From an uncultured Bacteroides sp. (lineage in GTDB: Bacteria > Bacteroidota > Bacteroidia > Bacteroidales > Bacteroidaceae), in the NCBI GenBank assembly GCA_900555635.1, contig USLU01000103.1, positions 1-13,518 on the forward strand: a stretch of DNA of 13,518 bases. The letters run 5' to 3'. Shown here in pieces: positions 1 through 8,160 of this stretch. Numbering within the stretch: position 1 is the first letter of the stretch; the number at the start of each line of letters is the position of its first letter. The translations under genes were made by a program, and so were the position numbers. The notes under the pieces are model-generated. The model was not told the origin of the DNA and ran no database searches. It saw only the letters and a program-made list of their open reading frames with translations.

Positions 1-381
1 ATGAACTCCCTTCTCGATGCCCTCCAGCCACGCGAAAAGCAATACCGAACCCGTTTCCTTATTTCGGGTGTCGATCGTTTCTGGTCGCTCCAAGTCAGTG
101 ACATTGCTTATTTTTATTCGGAGAATAAAGTAACCTTTGCCGTTACCCACACGGGACAAGAGCACATTATTGACCTATCGTTGAACAAACTAACCGAGCA
201 ACTCGATCCCGACCGATTCTTCCGTGCCAACCGGCAAGTTATTGTTTGTATCAGTGCCATAGACCATGCCGAACCCTATTTTAACGGGAGAATTGTGGTA
301 AGTGTACGCCCGCCCTATAAAGATAAAATCACTATCAGTGAAGAGAAGCTGACTTCATTCAAGCAGTGGCTTAACTTCTGA
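1..381 (+). CDS. LytTR-family response regulator, C-terminal DNA-binding part (5' end outside window)
   Basis: This is the end of a two-component response regulator. The visible 126 residues form a LytTR DNA-binding domain: the stretch from about residue 17 to the end has the usual pattern (RFLISG, then DIAYFYSENK, FRANRQVIV at about 73-81, and a closing FKQWL). The first residues, ending in LQPREKQYRTRF, resemble the linker that normally follows a receiver domain, so the Met at position 1 is probably internal and the receiver domain lies upstream of the window. The family binds promoter direct repeats as a dimer and is usually paired with a membrane histidine kinase; neither partner nor target is visible here. 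It is convergent with the metal-efflux operon, and nothing shows that it controls that operon. LytTR assignment is firm; full-length architecture is inferred. Confidence 0.88.
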   Translation: MNSLLDALQPREKQYRTRFLISGVDRFWSLQVSDIAYFYSENKVTFAVTHTGQEHIIDLSLNKLTEQLDPDRFFRANRQVIVCISAIDHAEPYFNGRIVVSVRPPYKDKITISEEKLTSFKQWLNF

Positions 382-402
382 GTTTTTTTAGTACTTCTAC
401 CT

Positions 403-498
403 GAGTTCTTGCCAACAGCTTGGCAAGGCGTTGCCAACGTGCTGGCAAGATGTTGCCAACAGCTTGGCAAAAGTTTGCCAGCAAGTTGGCAAGAACTC
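403..498. repeat. Four-unit 22-bp array of dyad-symmetric 18-mers between convergent genes
   Basis: Four units start at 409, 431, 453 and 475, exactly 22 bp apart. Each is an 18-mer of the form TTGCCA(A)-N-(T)TGGCAA; units 1 and 3 are identical (TTGCCAACAGCTTGGCAA). The outer edges form a longer perfect inverted repeat with 14-bp arms at 403-416 and 485-498, so the block can fold as a single long stem or as four small ones. It lies between the stop of the LytTR gene and the stop of the adaptor gene. No T-run follows on either strand, so it is not a classical intrinsic terminator. Function unknown: a REP/BIME-like intergenic element, a transcription roadblock or a protein-binding array are all possible. 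Confidence 0.85.
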
Positions 499-511
499 AC
501 ATCCTTGACTG

Positions 512-2083
512 CTACTGCCTATACTTGCAGCACCCGGGTAATTGGTCATATACCGCATTGTCCGCCTTATATTTATCCGTATCGTGCCCCACTTTGGCAA
601 TGGCTTTACTTATGGCATCCTCTGAGGTTTTATCCGGTTCAAACTGCAAATGAATCATTTGTTTCTCCTTATCCCAATGAGCGGATTGAACCCCGGTTAC
701 ACTCATCGCTGCTTTCTCTATACGCTCCTTGCACATATCACATGAACCTTTTACTCCGAACATAGCATGCTGGGAAGGGGTGGAAGGCTTGGCACTCTTT
801 TCATTCATCATAGACACTTTACCTTCCAACTGTGCACTGGCATCAATGGAAAAGACTCCGTCCGTCACTATCTCTTCGCCATCCGATAGTCCCTTTATAA
901 CCACATACGCTCCCCCTAATGCCGGTCCCAACTCCACTTCCCGCATTTGGAAAGTAGGCATGGAAGTATCCGGTTGACGGACGTATACGATAGAACGTTT
1001 CCCCGTCCAGAGTACTGCGGTTTGCGGGACAACAATCATATTCTTATAGTTTTTTAGCGGAGCATCTACTTTGGCGGTTGCATACATTTCCGGTTTCAGT
1101 TCTAGTCCGGGGTTAGCTACATCTACACGTACACGGGCGGTTCGGGTAGTGGCATTAATGATGGGATCGACAAAGGAAATCTTTCCAGTGAATTGCTTTC
1201 CCGGAAATGCCGGTAAAGTAAACTCTACACGGTCACCCTTATTCAAAAACGGTAAATCTACTTCGAAGGCATCAAACATAGCCCATACCCGGGAGAGGTT
1301 TGCTATATCAAAAAGTACAGCTCCCTGAGATATATAATCTCCCCTATTCACACGTTTGGCAGTTACAATACCGCTTGTGTTCGACTTGATCTCTACCATA
1401 GGAGAAGCTTTTCCCGATTTCTGTATTTCGTCTATTTGGGCTGCCGTCATATTCCATAATAGCAACTTCTCGCGGGCTGCCTGCACCAACTGGGGTTGCT
1501 GCATGTTGATGGCCTGTAACAGTTCTTGCTGGGCGGTAAATAGTTCGGGCGAATAAATCGTCGCAAGAGTTTGTCCTGCACGAACTTCTTCCCCGGTAAA
1601 TTCCACATCGAGCTTTTCAATGCGTCCGCCCACGTAAGCAGTCTGTGACTGCAAACTGCGCTCATCGGGAATGATCTTGCCATAAAGCCGCACTTCCTTA
1701 ACCGGATTCTCCTGGCTGACACGGGTAGTCTGTACATCCGCCAACGCCATTGCTTCTTCTGAAAGTTGTATGGCAGACGGATCTACAGCGGTATCCGCAC
1801 CGGCATTCTTCTTCAGAGGGATTAGATCCATGGAGCAAATGGGGCATTTTCCCGGTTTGTCCATTCGTATTTGCGGATGCATGGAGCAGGTCCATACGCC
1901 ACTTTCATCTTGTACCAAATCATGGGAATGCCCTTCGTGACTATGCTTTCCTGTGGCATCTTCGGAATGAGCCGACGGAGTGGAAGATTGGCCGAACAAC
2001 AGCCAGCCGATAAAAAGCCCTCCCAAAGCAAAGAGAGTATATATCACTTGTTTCTTGCGAATTATTTCAGTTATCTTTTTCAT
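512..2083 (-). CDS. CusB-like periplasmic adaptor of RND metal efflux pump, with N-terminal metal-binding domain and C-terminal HMA domain
   Basis: Membrane-fusion adaptor linking the inner-membrane RND pump to the outer-membrane channel. Residues about 12-30 are a hydrophobic anchor/signal, followed by a His-rich stretch (HSHEGHSH, 47-54). Residues 64-90 are a heavy-metal-binding domain (WTCSMHP, then GKCPICSMDLIPL). The HlyD-type barrel/lipoyl/hairpin body follows to about residue 425. From 441 there is an added HMA-like domain with GSCDMC (Cys448, Cys451) and a tail ending GCCKYRQ. The C-terminal HMA fusion is absent from E. coli CusB and suggests the adaptor itself captures soft metals such as Cu(I) or Ag(I). 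The start overlaps the TolC-like gene stop by 4 bp (ATGA), indicating translational coupling; it is the last gene of the operon. Family assignment is firm; metal specificity is inferred from Cys/Met/His content. Confidence 0.93.
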   Translation of the reverse strand: MKKITEIIRKKQVIYTLFALGGLFIGWLLFGQSSTPSAHSEDATGKHSHEGHSHDLVQDESGVWTCSMHPQIRMDKPGKCPICSMDLIPLKKNAGADTAVDPSAIQLSEEAMALADVQTTRVSQENPVKEVRLYGKIIPDERSLQSQTAYVGGRIEKLDVEFTGEEVRAGQTLATIYSPELFTAQQELLQAINMQQPQLVQAAREKLLLWNMTAAQIDEIQKSGKASPMVEIKSNTSGIVTAKRVNRGDYISQGAVLFDIANLSRVWAMFDAFEVDLPFLNKGDRVEFTLPAFPGKQFTGKISFVDPIINATTRTARVRVDVANPGLELKPEMYATAKVDAPLKNYKNMIVVPQTAVLWTGKRSIVYVRQPDTSMPTFQMREVELGPALGGAYVVIKGLSDGEEIVTDGVFSIDASAQLEGKVSMMNEKSAKPSTPSQHAMFGVKGSCDMCKERIEKAAMSVTGVQSAHWDKEKQMIHLQFEPDKTSEDAISKAIAKVGHDTDKYKADNAVYDQLPGCCKYRQ

Positions 2084-3579
2084 TTGTTGTCAGGATTTAG
2101 AGAGATGGATATTAATTTTTCTATGGCTGCAACGCTTGTGTTATAGGCTGCAACGGCTTCACTCTTCTTTAATTTATAATTGAGAAGCTGCCTTTCTACC
2201 TCTATGACATCGGTCAACGGTTGGCGTCCTGCGGCAAACTCCTGTATCACCAGTTTCCAGGCAGAAAGTGACAAAGCATATTGGCGGGTATACAAATCCA
2301 CTTTTCTATCAGCGTCCTCTAACTGCTGGCGTATATTCAAGTATTCCACTTGCAGCTGATTCTGAATATTTTCACGCTTCAATTCACTGGCCTTCCAATA
2401 ATTCTGGCTTTCACGTTGCTGGGCATTATACTTACGGCGGAAGATGGGCAAGCTGATTTTCATCATGGGCATCACCATATCCTTGCCGTTCATATCTGCC
2501 ATTCCCATCGGATTATCCATCTTATTTATCAGGGAATATTGAAGCCCGATACCTATCATAGGATAACTCATGCGCCGGTCCATTTTGGCTTTCGCCCGAT
2601 AAGCATCGGCTTCGGCTTGGACCATGGTTATCATGGGGTTATTGTTCAGAATATGATCCATTAATGACTGTTCGTCCATTTGGAATACGCGCTGTTTCAA
2701 GGAGTCTGGCACTACAACCGGAGTTTCTGAATCCCGGTTGAGCAGGGTATTGAACCTAGCCTCTGCAATCATCCGGGAAGAATACAAATCTTTCAAATTA
2801 TCTTCCAGTTCGGCACGTTCCATTTGTATGCGCAACACATCGGACATCCCCCCAACCGTTGTTCCCATAGAACCACCTCCCATAGCGGACATTGCCGAAG
2901 CCGGTGCCATACCTGCGGACGAAGCTGCAGGTGTTGTTACAGCCGGTGTAGTATTTCCCATACCACTCATGCCGGACATTCCGCTACTTGAGGGTGCGGC
3001 ATTACCTACATTCTTGCCGGAGTTTGTTCCGGAAGACATGGAAGTGCCAGGCGCACTCCCTTGAAAAGAAGGAGCGGAAAAACGTCTTATTGCCAGTTCT
3101 TCCAATTGGTGAAGTAAGGCAATATTGGCTTGCGTAGTTTTATACTCCTCATTCAGATTACTAAGCTGATACCACTGTGCTTTTACCTCATACCAAAGAT
3201 TGTTCCGGCTCTCACGGAATTTCTCATAAGACATCCGTGCCATCTCCGCTGCCTCACTGCGGGCAGCCTTACGGGTACCGAACCATGGAAACATTTGCAT
3301 GAAGGTGAAATCAGCCACTTGTTTGCCCATTAGTGTCTCCATAGGTTTGAAGAAGTAACCTATTTCCAGCTCGGGATCGGGATATGCTCCTGCTTGCGGT
3401 ATTTTTTCTAAAGATGCTTTATACATCATAAAGTCCGACTGAATCTGGGGATTGTTGCGGGCTGCCTGCTCCAAATAGACGGAAAGGCTATCTACAGGCT
3501 CTTGGGCAACGGCAGCAACTCCTATACCGAAGGAGATAACCGTCAACACCACATATTTTATAAAGTTTATTTTCATCAT
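2080..3579 (-). CDS. TolC/CusC-like outer membrane efflux protein with Met-rich insert
   Basis: Outer-membrane channel of the tripartite metal efflux system. Residues 1-26 are a signal peptide ending AVAQE, with no lipobox cysteine, unlike lipoprotein-type CusC. The body has the two long helical repeats of the OEP family (about 32-165 and 250-495). Between them, residues about 168-247 form a low-complexity Gly/Ser/Ala/Met segment with nine methionines (M181, M201, M204, M207, M224, M230, M233, M238, M245), including a GMSGMSGMG run. The length of 499 residues is longer than typical because of this insert. Methionine clusters of this kind bind Cu(I)/Ag(I), so metal relay is a reasonable inference but not shown. 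The gene overlaps both the pump gene (3576-3579) and the adaptor gene (2080-2083) by 4 bp. Confidence 0.92.
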   Translation of the reverse strand: MMKINFIKYVVLTVISFGIGVAAVAQEPVDSLSVYLEQAARNNPQIQSDFMMYKASLEKIPQAGAYPDPELEIGYFFKPMETLMGKQVADFTFMQMFPWFGTRKAARSEAAEMARMSYEKFRESRNNLWYEVKAQWYQLSNLNEEYKTTQANIALLHQLEELAIRRFSAPSFQGSAPGTSMSSGTNSGKNVGNAAPSSSGMSGMSGMGNTTPAVTTPAASSAGMAPASAMSAMGGGSMGTTVGGMSDVLRIQMERAELEDNLKDLYSSRMIAEARFNTLLNRDSETPVVVPDSLKQRVFQMDEQSLMDHILNNNPMITMVQAEADAYRAKAKMDRRMSYPMIGIGLQYSLINKMDNPMGMADMNGKDMVMPMMKISLPIFRRKYNAQQRESQNYWKASELKRENIQNQLQVEYLNIRQQLEDADRKVDLYTRQYALSLSAWKLVIQEFAAGRQPLTDVIEVERQLLNYKLKKSEAVAAYNTSVAAIEKLISISLNPDNK

Positions 3580-6500
3580 TTCTCTTGCTCCATATTCTTT
3601 AATTGTTTCTTTTCGGCTCTTTTCTCAACTCCCTCTCGCCACCAGCATTGCAGTACAGGTACAACAAACATAGTCATCGACTGTATCAACATTCCTCCGA
3701 AAGTAGGGATTGCCATGGGTACCATTATATCTGCACCTTTACCTGTGGAAGTGAGCACAGGGAGTAAGGCAATCAGGGTGGTGGCAGTGGTCATAGCAGC
3801 AGGACGAACTCGTTTCAGTCCGGCTGCCACTACCGCCTCACGAATATCATGCTTGGTCCGTGGCTGCTTTTCAAGAAATACATGGTGAATGTAAGTACCC
3901 ATCAATACACCATCATCGGTAGCCACTCCGAACAATGCAATGAACCCCACCCAGACTGCCACACTCAGGTTAATAGGATGCATCTGGAACAGATCACGCA
4001 TATTCTCACCGGCAATACTGAAATTCATAAACCAAGGTTGTCCGTATAGCCACAGCAGGATGAATCCTCCGGCAAACGCAACAAATACTCCGGAGAAATG
4101 AATGAGTGATGCCGTCACTGTTTTAAACTGGAAGTAGAGTACTAACAGGACTATCAGTAATGCTAAAGGAACTACAATCATCAACCTATCGGTGGCTCGT
4201 TGCTGCTGTTCATAATTTCCGGCAAACTTGTAGGAGACTCCTTTCGGTAACACTAACTCACCATTCTTGACTTTGGCTTCGAGCAATGTGCCGGTTTCTT
4301 TTACTACATCCACTTCTGCTTTACCGGAAAGTTTGTCGAAAATAACATAGCCTACGAGGAATGTATTTTCACTTTGTATCATTTGCGCACCACGGGAATA
4401 TTCTATATCCGCCAGTTCCTTTAAAGGAATTTGTGCTCCGGTAGCAGTGGGTACCAGTAACATGGACAGTGTTTCGGGATCATCTCTCAATTCACGGGCA
4501 TAACGTAAACGAATAGGAAAACGTTCTCTGCCTTCCACTGTGCGGGTAAGCGCCATTCCTCCTACCGCGGCACTCAGTACTTCCTGCAAGTCGGTCACTG
4601 AAACACCGTAACGTGCCATGTTCTCCCTGTTCAGCTTTATTTCCAGATAAGGAGCGCCCACTGCCCGGTCATAGAATACGGAGGAAGGAATGACGGACGG
4701 AGCTTCTTTTAATGCCTGCTCTATCGCCTTGCCTCCTTGTTCGATGGACTCCAAATCCGGTCCATATACTTTTATACCCATGGGTGCCCGCATTCCTGTG
4801 GAAAGCATGACAAGACGTGCTTCTATAGGCTGCAATTTAGGGGCTGATGTCAGTCCGGGCAGATGGGTAACGTTCACAATCTGCTGCCAAATGTCATTCG
4901 TGTTTTTTATTTCCGGACGCCATTGGCGGAAATAATCACCTCGTGAATCTTGTATAAGACTATCAGCCGGAATTAATCGGAAACCATCTGCCGGATTATA
5001 GGTACCTCCGTTTTTCAGCAGAAACTCCCCTTTCCGGTTTACCTTGAAACGTTCCCTATGACCGTTCTCGTCCAAGATATATTCGGGGCGGTAATTGATG
5101 GTATTCTCAAACATCTGTACCGGAGCCGGGTCAAGGGCTGAATTGACACGTCCCCATTTACCGATAGCCGTCTCTACTTCCGGAATGGATGCCAACCTTT
5201 TATCCAGCTTCTCCACATAATCCAGGTTTTGTTCGATACCGGTATGAGGCATGCTGGTAGGCATCAACAGGAAAGAACCTTCATTCAGGCTGGGCATGAA
5301 TTCCTCTCCTGTATTCCGCCAAATGAGAAATCCGCAAATAACGGTTGCCAACGGTATCATCATGAACTTCCATCGGTTTGCCAGACACCAGCGCAGAATG
5401 CTTTCGTAAAAGATAACGAGCATCCACAATAAAGCGAGAATAATGGCAACACATCCGGCCACAAAAAGAACATTAACCGGTAAGCCGCTTTGAGGCCCCA
5501 TCGGTAACCACTCTTCAGAAAGGTAGAAGATAGCTACAAACAGTGCAATACCGATATTTATGTAATTACTCATCTTAGGTTGTGTCCAGCGGTGTGCCAA
5601 AAGATTATTTATTCCTACTCCGGTCAGTCCCAAAGCAGGGATACTATTGTACATGACAAACAGCAAAACTCCTGCAACCACCAAAACATAATTCAGCATC
5701 TTGCGTATCCATTTGGAATTGATACGTACGGAAAATAGTATATAAGCCAATGTCGGGAGTAAAATTAATCCCAATACAAAGGCGGATGCCAAAGCATAAG
5801 TCTTTGTATAGGCAAGAGGTGCAAACATTTTTCCTTCTTGTGCCTGCATGGCAAAGACAGGCAAGAAGCTGACAATGGTTGTAATCATGGCCGTGGCAAT
5901 AGCACCGGATACTTCGCTGACAGCTTTATAAATCAGTTGTACAAAGGCCTTGCCACGCGTTATCCCCTTATTCTCCGGCATCTCCATATACCGGATGATG
6001 CTTTCAACAAACACCACCCCCACATCTACCATGACTCCAATTGCAATGGCAATACCGGAAAGGGCTACGATATTGGCTTCAATGCCTGTATATCGCATCA
6101 GAATGAAAGTGGCAAGCACTGCAATAGGCAGCATACTGGCTATCACAACCGATGCACGCAGATTGAGCACCAATACAATAATCACAATGACACAAATCAA
6201 TATCTCGTGTGAAAGGCTGGTCTCCAAGGTTCCGATTGTTTCTTTAATCAATCCTGTACGGTCATAGAATGGTACTACCGTAACCTTGGAAACTGTTCCA
6301 TCCGCCAATGTCTTTTGCGGAAGACCGGCATCCATTTCCTTAATCTTGCTCTTTACATTGTCTATCACTTGCAACGGATTAGAACCATACCGGGCTATGA
6401 CAACACCACCAACTGCTTCTACTCCTTCTTTATCCAATCCTCCGCGGCGGGTACCAGGGCCTATGTTGACAAAAGCAATATCCGATATACGCACAGGTAT

Positions 6501-7316
6501 GCCTTCGCGCACTGTTATCACTGTACTTTCAATATCCGCCACATTCTTTATATACCCCAACCCACGGATAAGATACTCCACTTTATTTACTTCCATGGTT
6601 TCAGCACCTATATCCAGGTTACTCTTTTTTACAGCATTCATCACATCCATTACAGATACGTTAAAGCGGTACATGGCATCGGGATTCAGTTCTATCTGAT
6701 ATTCTTTCACAAACCCTCCTGCCGAAGCAACCTCAGATACTCCCTCGGCAGCTGAAAGGGTATATTTTACATAAAAGTCCTGTATAGTGCGCAATTCTTC
6801 CGCATTCCATCCTCCGGTAGGTTTACCGGTTTGGGGATCACGTCCTTCAAGCGTGTACCAATAAATCTGCCCCAAAGCTGTGGCATCGGGACCTAAAGTA
6901 GGTTGTACATCTTCGGGCAATGTACCCGGTGGTAAGGAATTCAACTTTTCAAGAATACGCGAACGGCTCCAGTAAAACTCTATATCATCTTCGAATATGA
7001 TATAAATGAATGACATTCCGAACATGGACGAACTACGTATGGTTTTTACTCCCGGGATACCCAATAAAGAAGTAGTGAGCGGATAAGTGATCTGGTCCTG
7101 AATATCCTTGGGAGAACGCCCCATCCATTCGGTAGCTACAATCTGCTGATTATCGCCAATATCGGGAATAGCATCTACAGGAATAGGATCACGGGGAATG
7201 ATCCCGCCGTGCCAGTTAAAGGGGGCAGTCGAAATACCCCATATCACAACCAATAGGAGTAACAAAATGGTTATTACCCTGTTTTCAAGGAAATAACGAA
7301 TAAATCTATTTATCAT
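3576..7316 (-). CDS. CusA/CzcA-family heavy-metal RND efflux pump
   Basis: Inner-membrane proton-driven pump of the heavy-metal RND family. The N-terminal helix (about 13-31) is followed by a porter domain, then a helix cluster with the proton-relay signature DVGVVFVES (Asp431, Glu438). A second porter region follows (FMPSLNEGSFLLMP at about 673, LSTGMRAPMGIKV at about 838-850) and a C-terminal helix cluster with GVATDDGVLMG. Both halves of the RND duplication are present, so it looks intact. It is 1246 residues against about 1050 for E. coli CusA/CzcA. The extra length is a helix-rich insert at about 540-640, a polar insert around 745-800, and a Met-containing loop (FMNFSIAGENMRDLF) near the C-terminal helices. 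Cu/Ag is favoured over Zn/Co/Cd because of methionine-rich partners, but that is inference. It is followed by its channel and adaptor genes with 4-bp overlaps. Confidence 0.94.
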   Translation of the reverse strand: MINRFIRYFLENRVITILLLLLVVIWGISTAPFNWHGGIIPRDPIPVDAIPDIGDNQQIVATEWMGRSPKDIQDQITYPLTTSLLGIPGVKTIRSSSMFGMSFIYIIFEDDIEFYWSRSRILEKLNSLPPGTLPEDVQPTLGPDATALGQIYWYTLEGRDPQTGKPTGGWNAEELRTIQDFYVKYTLSAAEGVSEVASAGGFVKEYQIELNPDAMYRFNVSVMDVMNAVKKSNLDIGAETMEVNKVEYLIRGLGYIKNVADIESTVITVREGIPVRISDIAFVNIGPGTRRGGLDKEGVEAVGGVVIARYGSNPLQVIDNVKSKIKEMDAGLPQKTLADGTVSKVTVVPFYDRTGLIKETIGTLETSLSHEILICVIVIIVLVLNLRASVVIASMLPIAVLATFILMRYTGIEANIVALSGIAIAIGVMVDVGVVFVESIIRYMEMPENKGITRGKAFVQLIYKAVSEVSGAIATAMITTIVSFLPVFAMQAQEGKMFAPLAYTKTYALASAFVLGLILLPTLAYILFSVRINSKWIRKMLNYVLVVAGVLLFVMYNSIPALGLTGVGINNLLAHRWTQPKMSNYINIGIALFVAIFYLSEEWLPMGPQSGLPVNVLFVAGCVAIILALLWMLVIFYESILRWCLANRWKFMMIPLATVICGFLIWRNTGEEFMPSLNEGSFLLMPTSMPHTGIEQNLDYVEKLDKRLASIPEVETAIGKWGRVNSALDPAPVQMFENTINYRPEYILDENGHRERFKVNRKGEFLLKNGGTYNPADGFRLIPADSLIQDSRGDYFRQWRPEIKNTNDIWQQIVNVTHLPGLTSAPKLQPIEARLVMLSTGMRAPMGIKVYGPDLESIEQGGKAIEQALKEAPSVIPSSVFYDRAVGAPYLEIKLNRENMARYGVSVTDLQEVLSAAVGGMALTRTVEGRERFPIRLRYARELRDDPETLSMLLVPTATGAQIPLKELADIEYSRGAQMIQSENTFLVGYVIFDKLSGKAEVDVVKETGTLLEAKVKNGELVLPKGVSYKFAGNYEQQQRATDRLMIVVPLALLIVLLVLYFQFKTVTASLIHFSGVFVAFAGGFILLWLYGQPWFMNFSIAGENMRDLFQMHPINLSVAVWVGFIALFGVATDDGVLMGTYIHHVFLEKQPRTKHDIREAVVAAGLKRVRPAAMTTATTLIALLPVLTSTGKGADIMVPMAIPTFGGMLIQSMTMFVVPVLQCWWREGVEKRAEKKQLKNMEQEK

Positions 7317-7365
7317 TCTTGCCTTATTTTTTATTTAGAAATATAATAACGACATACTCTTCTGC

Positions 7366-7388
7366 CTTTTGTCAAATTTAAACAAAAG
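7366..7388 (-). promoter_or_regulatory. Putative internal promoter -7 element inside an inverted repeat, upstream of pump gene
   Basis: On the minus strand TAAATTTG (7380-7373) matches the Bacteroides -7 consensus TAnnTTTG and would give a leader of about 50 nt before the pump start at 7316. It sits between the arms of a perfect 7-bp inverted repeat, CTTTTGT (7366-7372) and ACAAAAG (7382-7388), which looks like an operator overlapping the promoter. No matching -33 TTTG at the usual spacing was found, so the pump may instead be transcribed only from the promoter ahead of the small cysteine protein gene. Confidence 0.4.
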
Positions 7389-7459
7389 ACATACGATTCT
7401 TGTTCCGCAAAATGAAGTACATTACGAAACGTGTGAATAAAAAACGTAGAAGAGAGCCG

Positions 7460-7846
7460 CTAAATCAAAAGCAGGCAGTGATAAATAAAAAGTGGAATTT
7501 CCTTTTGCCTAAAAGCAGGAGGCGTGCTGACGTCGGCACTCCACTTTTCTGTGACAGGAGACAGAATACCTCCCCACATATCGGAAAGCAGGCTCAAGAC
7601 GGCAGGTGTAAAATCTACCACAGGCAGATGCTCGGCATTCTGATCGACTGCGAGTTTTATGAAATGAGCCTCTGTTGAACAGCAGTGTGATGAAGTTTGC
7701 TTTTGTCCACAGGAAGAACACTGTTCCGTGGATGTTATCAATTCCAGATCGGAAAGCTTTCCCATACAATAATGGAAGCTTACTGTAATGCCCGAAGACA
7801 CTACAATATACAGCAAAATCAATATGGACAATAACAATCTTCTCAT
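7460..7846 (-). CDS. HYC_CC_PP-type small secreted/membrane cysteine protein heading the efflux operon
   Basis: 128-residue protein of the Bacteroidota HYC_CC_PP type. Residues 3-20 are a hydrophobic signal/anchor. The family motifs appear in order: HYCMGK (25-30), CSSC (43-46), HCC (54-56) and PP (109-110), followed by a hydrophobic C-terminal end. Such proteins are commonly found next to metal-efflux genes. The Cys/His arrangement suggests metal binding or a redox role at the periplasmic face, but no biochemical function is established. It lies 143 bp upstream of the CusA-like gene on the same strand and has its own promoter-like element just upstream. A competing reading frame at 7946-7509 has no family features and is rejected. 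Confidence 0.82.
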   Translation of the reverse strand: MRRLLLSILILLYIVVSSGITVSFHYCMGKLSDLELITSTEQCSSCGQKQTSSHCCSTEAHFIKLAVDQNAEHLPVVDFTPAVLSLLSDMWGGILSPVTEKWSADVSTPPAFRQKEIPLFIYHCLLLI

Positions 7847-7880
7847 CTAATTTTAATAAACTCTGTATATTAAAACGCAG

Positions 7881-7888
7881 CAAAGATA
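7881..7888 (-). promoter_or_regulatory. Bacteroides-type promoter -7 element for the metal-efflux operon
   Basis: The minus strand reads TATCTTTG, an exact TAnnTTTG match, placed to give a leader of about 28 nt before the start codon at 7846. A clear -33 TTTG at about 19-21 bp upstream is not present. This is the best candidate for the operon promoter. Confidence 0.55.
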
Positions 7889-7971
7889 AAGAATGTTTCA
7901 ATATTCCTCCCAGTTGTTCTTGTAAAAAGTTGCAAACAAGAAACAAAATAACTCTCCAAGCTACTCAGACA

Positions 7972-8006
7972 TAGGAGGGTACCTAAACTTGTTAGACACC
8001 CTCCTA
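7972..8006. terminator. Strong stem-loop between smalltalk gene and efflux operon
   Basis: A perfect 9-bp stem TAGGAGGGT (7972-7980) / ACCCTCCTA (7998-8006) encloses an inner CTAA/TTAG stem with an ACTTG loop. A T-rich tract (8010-8014) follows on the plus strand, the reverse of what the minus-strand HU/smalltalk unit needs; no U-tract follows on the minus strand. It may still mark the end of the HU/smalltalk transcript, as it lies 22 bp past that stop codon. Stem certain, role uncertain. Confidence 0.5.
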
Positions 8007-8027
8007 CTCTTTTTCAGAACTCCCTTA

Positions 8028-8126
8028 TCAAGAATCATGTACATTTGTGCCTCCTAAGACACCTATTATTGCAGTAGCCGCAGCTACCAGCACTTTCAGG
8101 ATTTTACTCCAGATTGATTTCTTCAT
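8028..8126 (-). CDS. Smalltalk-type 32-residue membrane-like protein
   Basis: A 32-codon gene reading MKKSIWSKILKVLVAAATAI and ending GGTNVHDS. It matches my recollection of the Bacteroidales 'smalltalk protein' family: about 30 residues, MKK(S/T)IW start, one hydrophobic helix (about residues 9-25), found just downstream of HU-family DNA-binding genes. Here it starts 34 bp after the stop of such a gene on the same strand. A strong AGGAGG ribosome site lies 8 nt before the ATG. Known function: none; a single-pass membrane peptide is inferred from the hydrophobic core. The gene is easily missed because of its size. Confidence 0.85.
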   Translation of the reverse strand: MKKSIWSKILKVLVAAATAIIGVLGGTNVHDS

Positions 8127-8134
8127 GTTTCACA

Positions 8135-8140
8135 CCTCCT
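8135..8140 (-). promoter_or_regulatory. Strong Shine-Dalgarno site for the smalltalk gene
   Basis: The minus strand carries AGGAGG ending 8 nt before the ATG at 8126. Bacteroides genes usually lack such strong sites, so this supports both the start choice and that this tiny gene is translated. Confidence 0.75.
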
Positions 8141-8160
8141 CTCAAGATAGGATTATTCCA

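Noticed and set aside
403..498. CRISPR-like array
   Set aside because: Units are 22 bp apart with only 4-bp gaps between 18-bp dyads, so there are no spacers, and no cas genes are present.
397..765. Short frames across the 22-bp repeat array
   Set aside because: They are products of the open repeat sequence and antisense adaptor sequence; no ribosome site or family similarity.
3849..6755. Plus-strand reading frames opposite the pump gene (for example 5838-6212, 6286-6699, 6315-6755)
   Set aside because: They lie antisense to a well-conserved RND coding region, and their sequences are low-complexity with no recognisable domain.
7509..7946. 145-codon minus-strand frame overlapping the HYC_CC_PP gene
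   Set aside because: It is a shifted frame with no family motif; the overlapping frame has a signal peptide, HYC, CC and PP motifs and sits right behind a promoter element.
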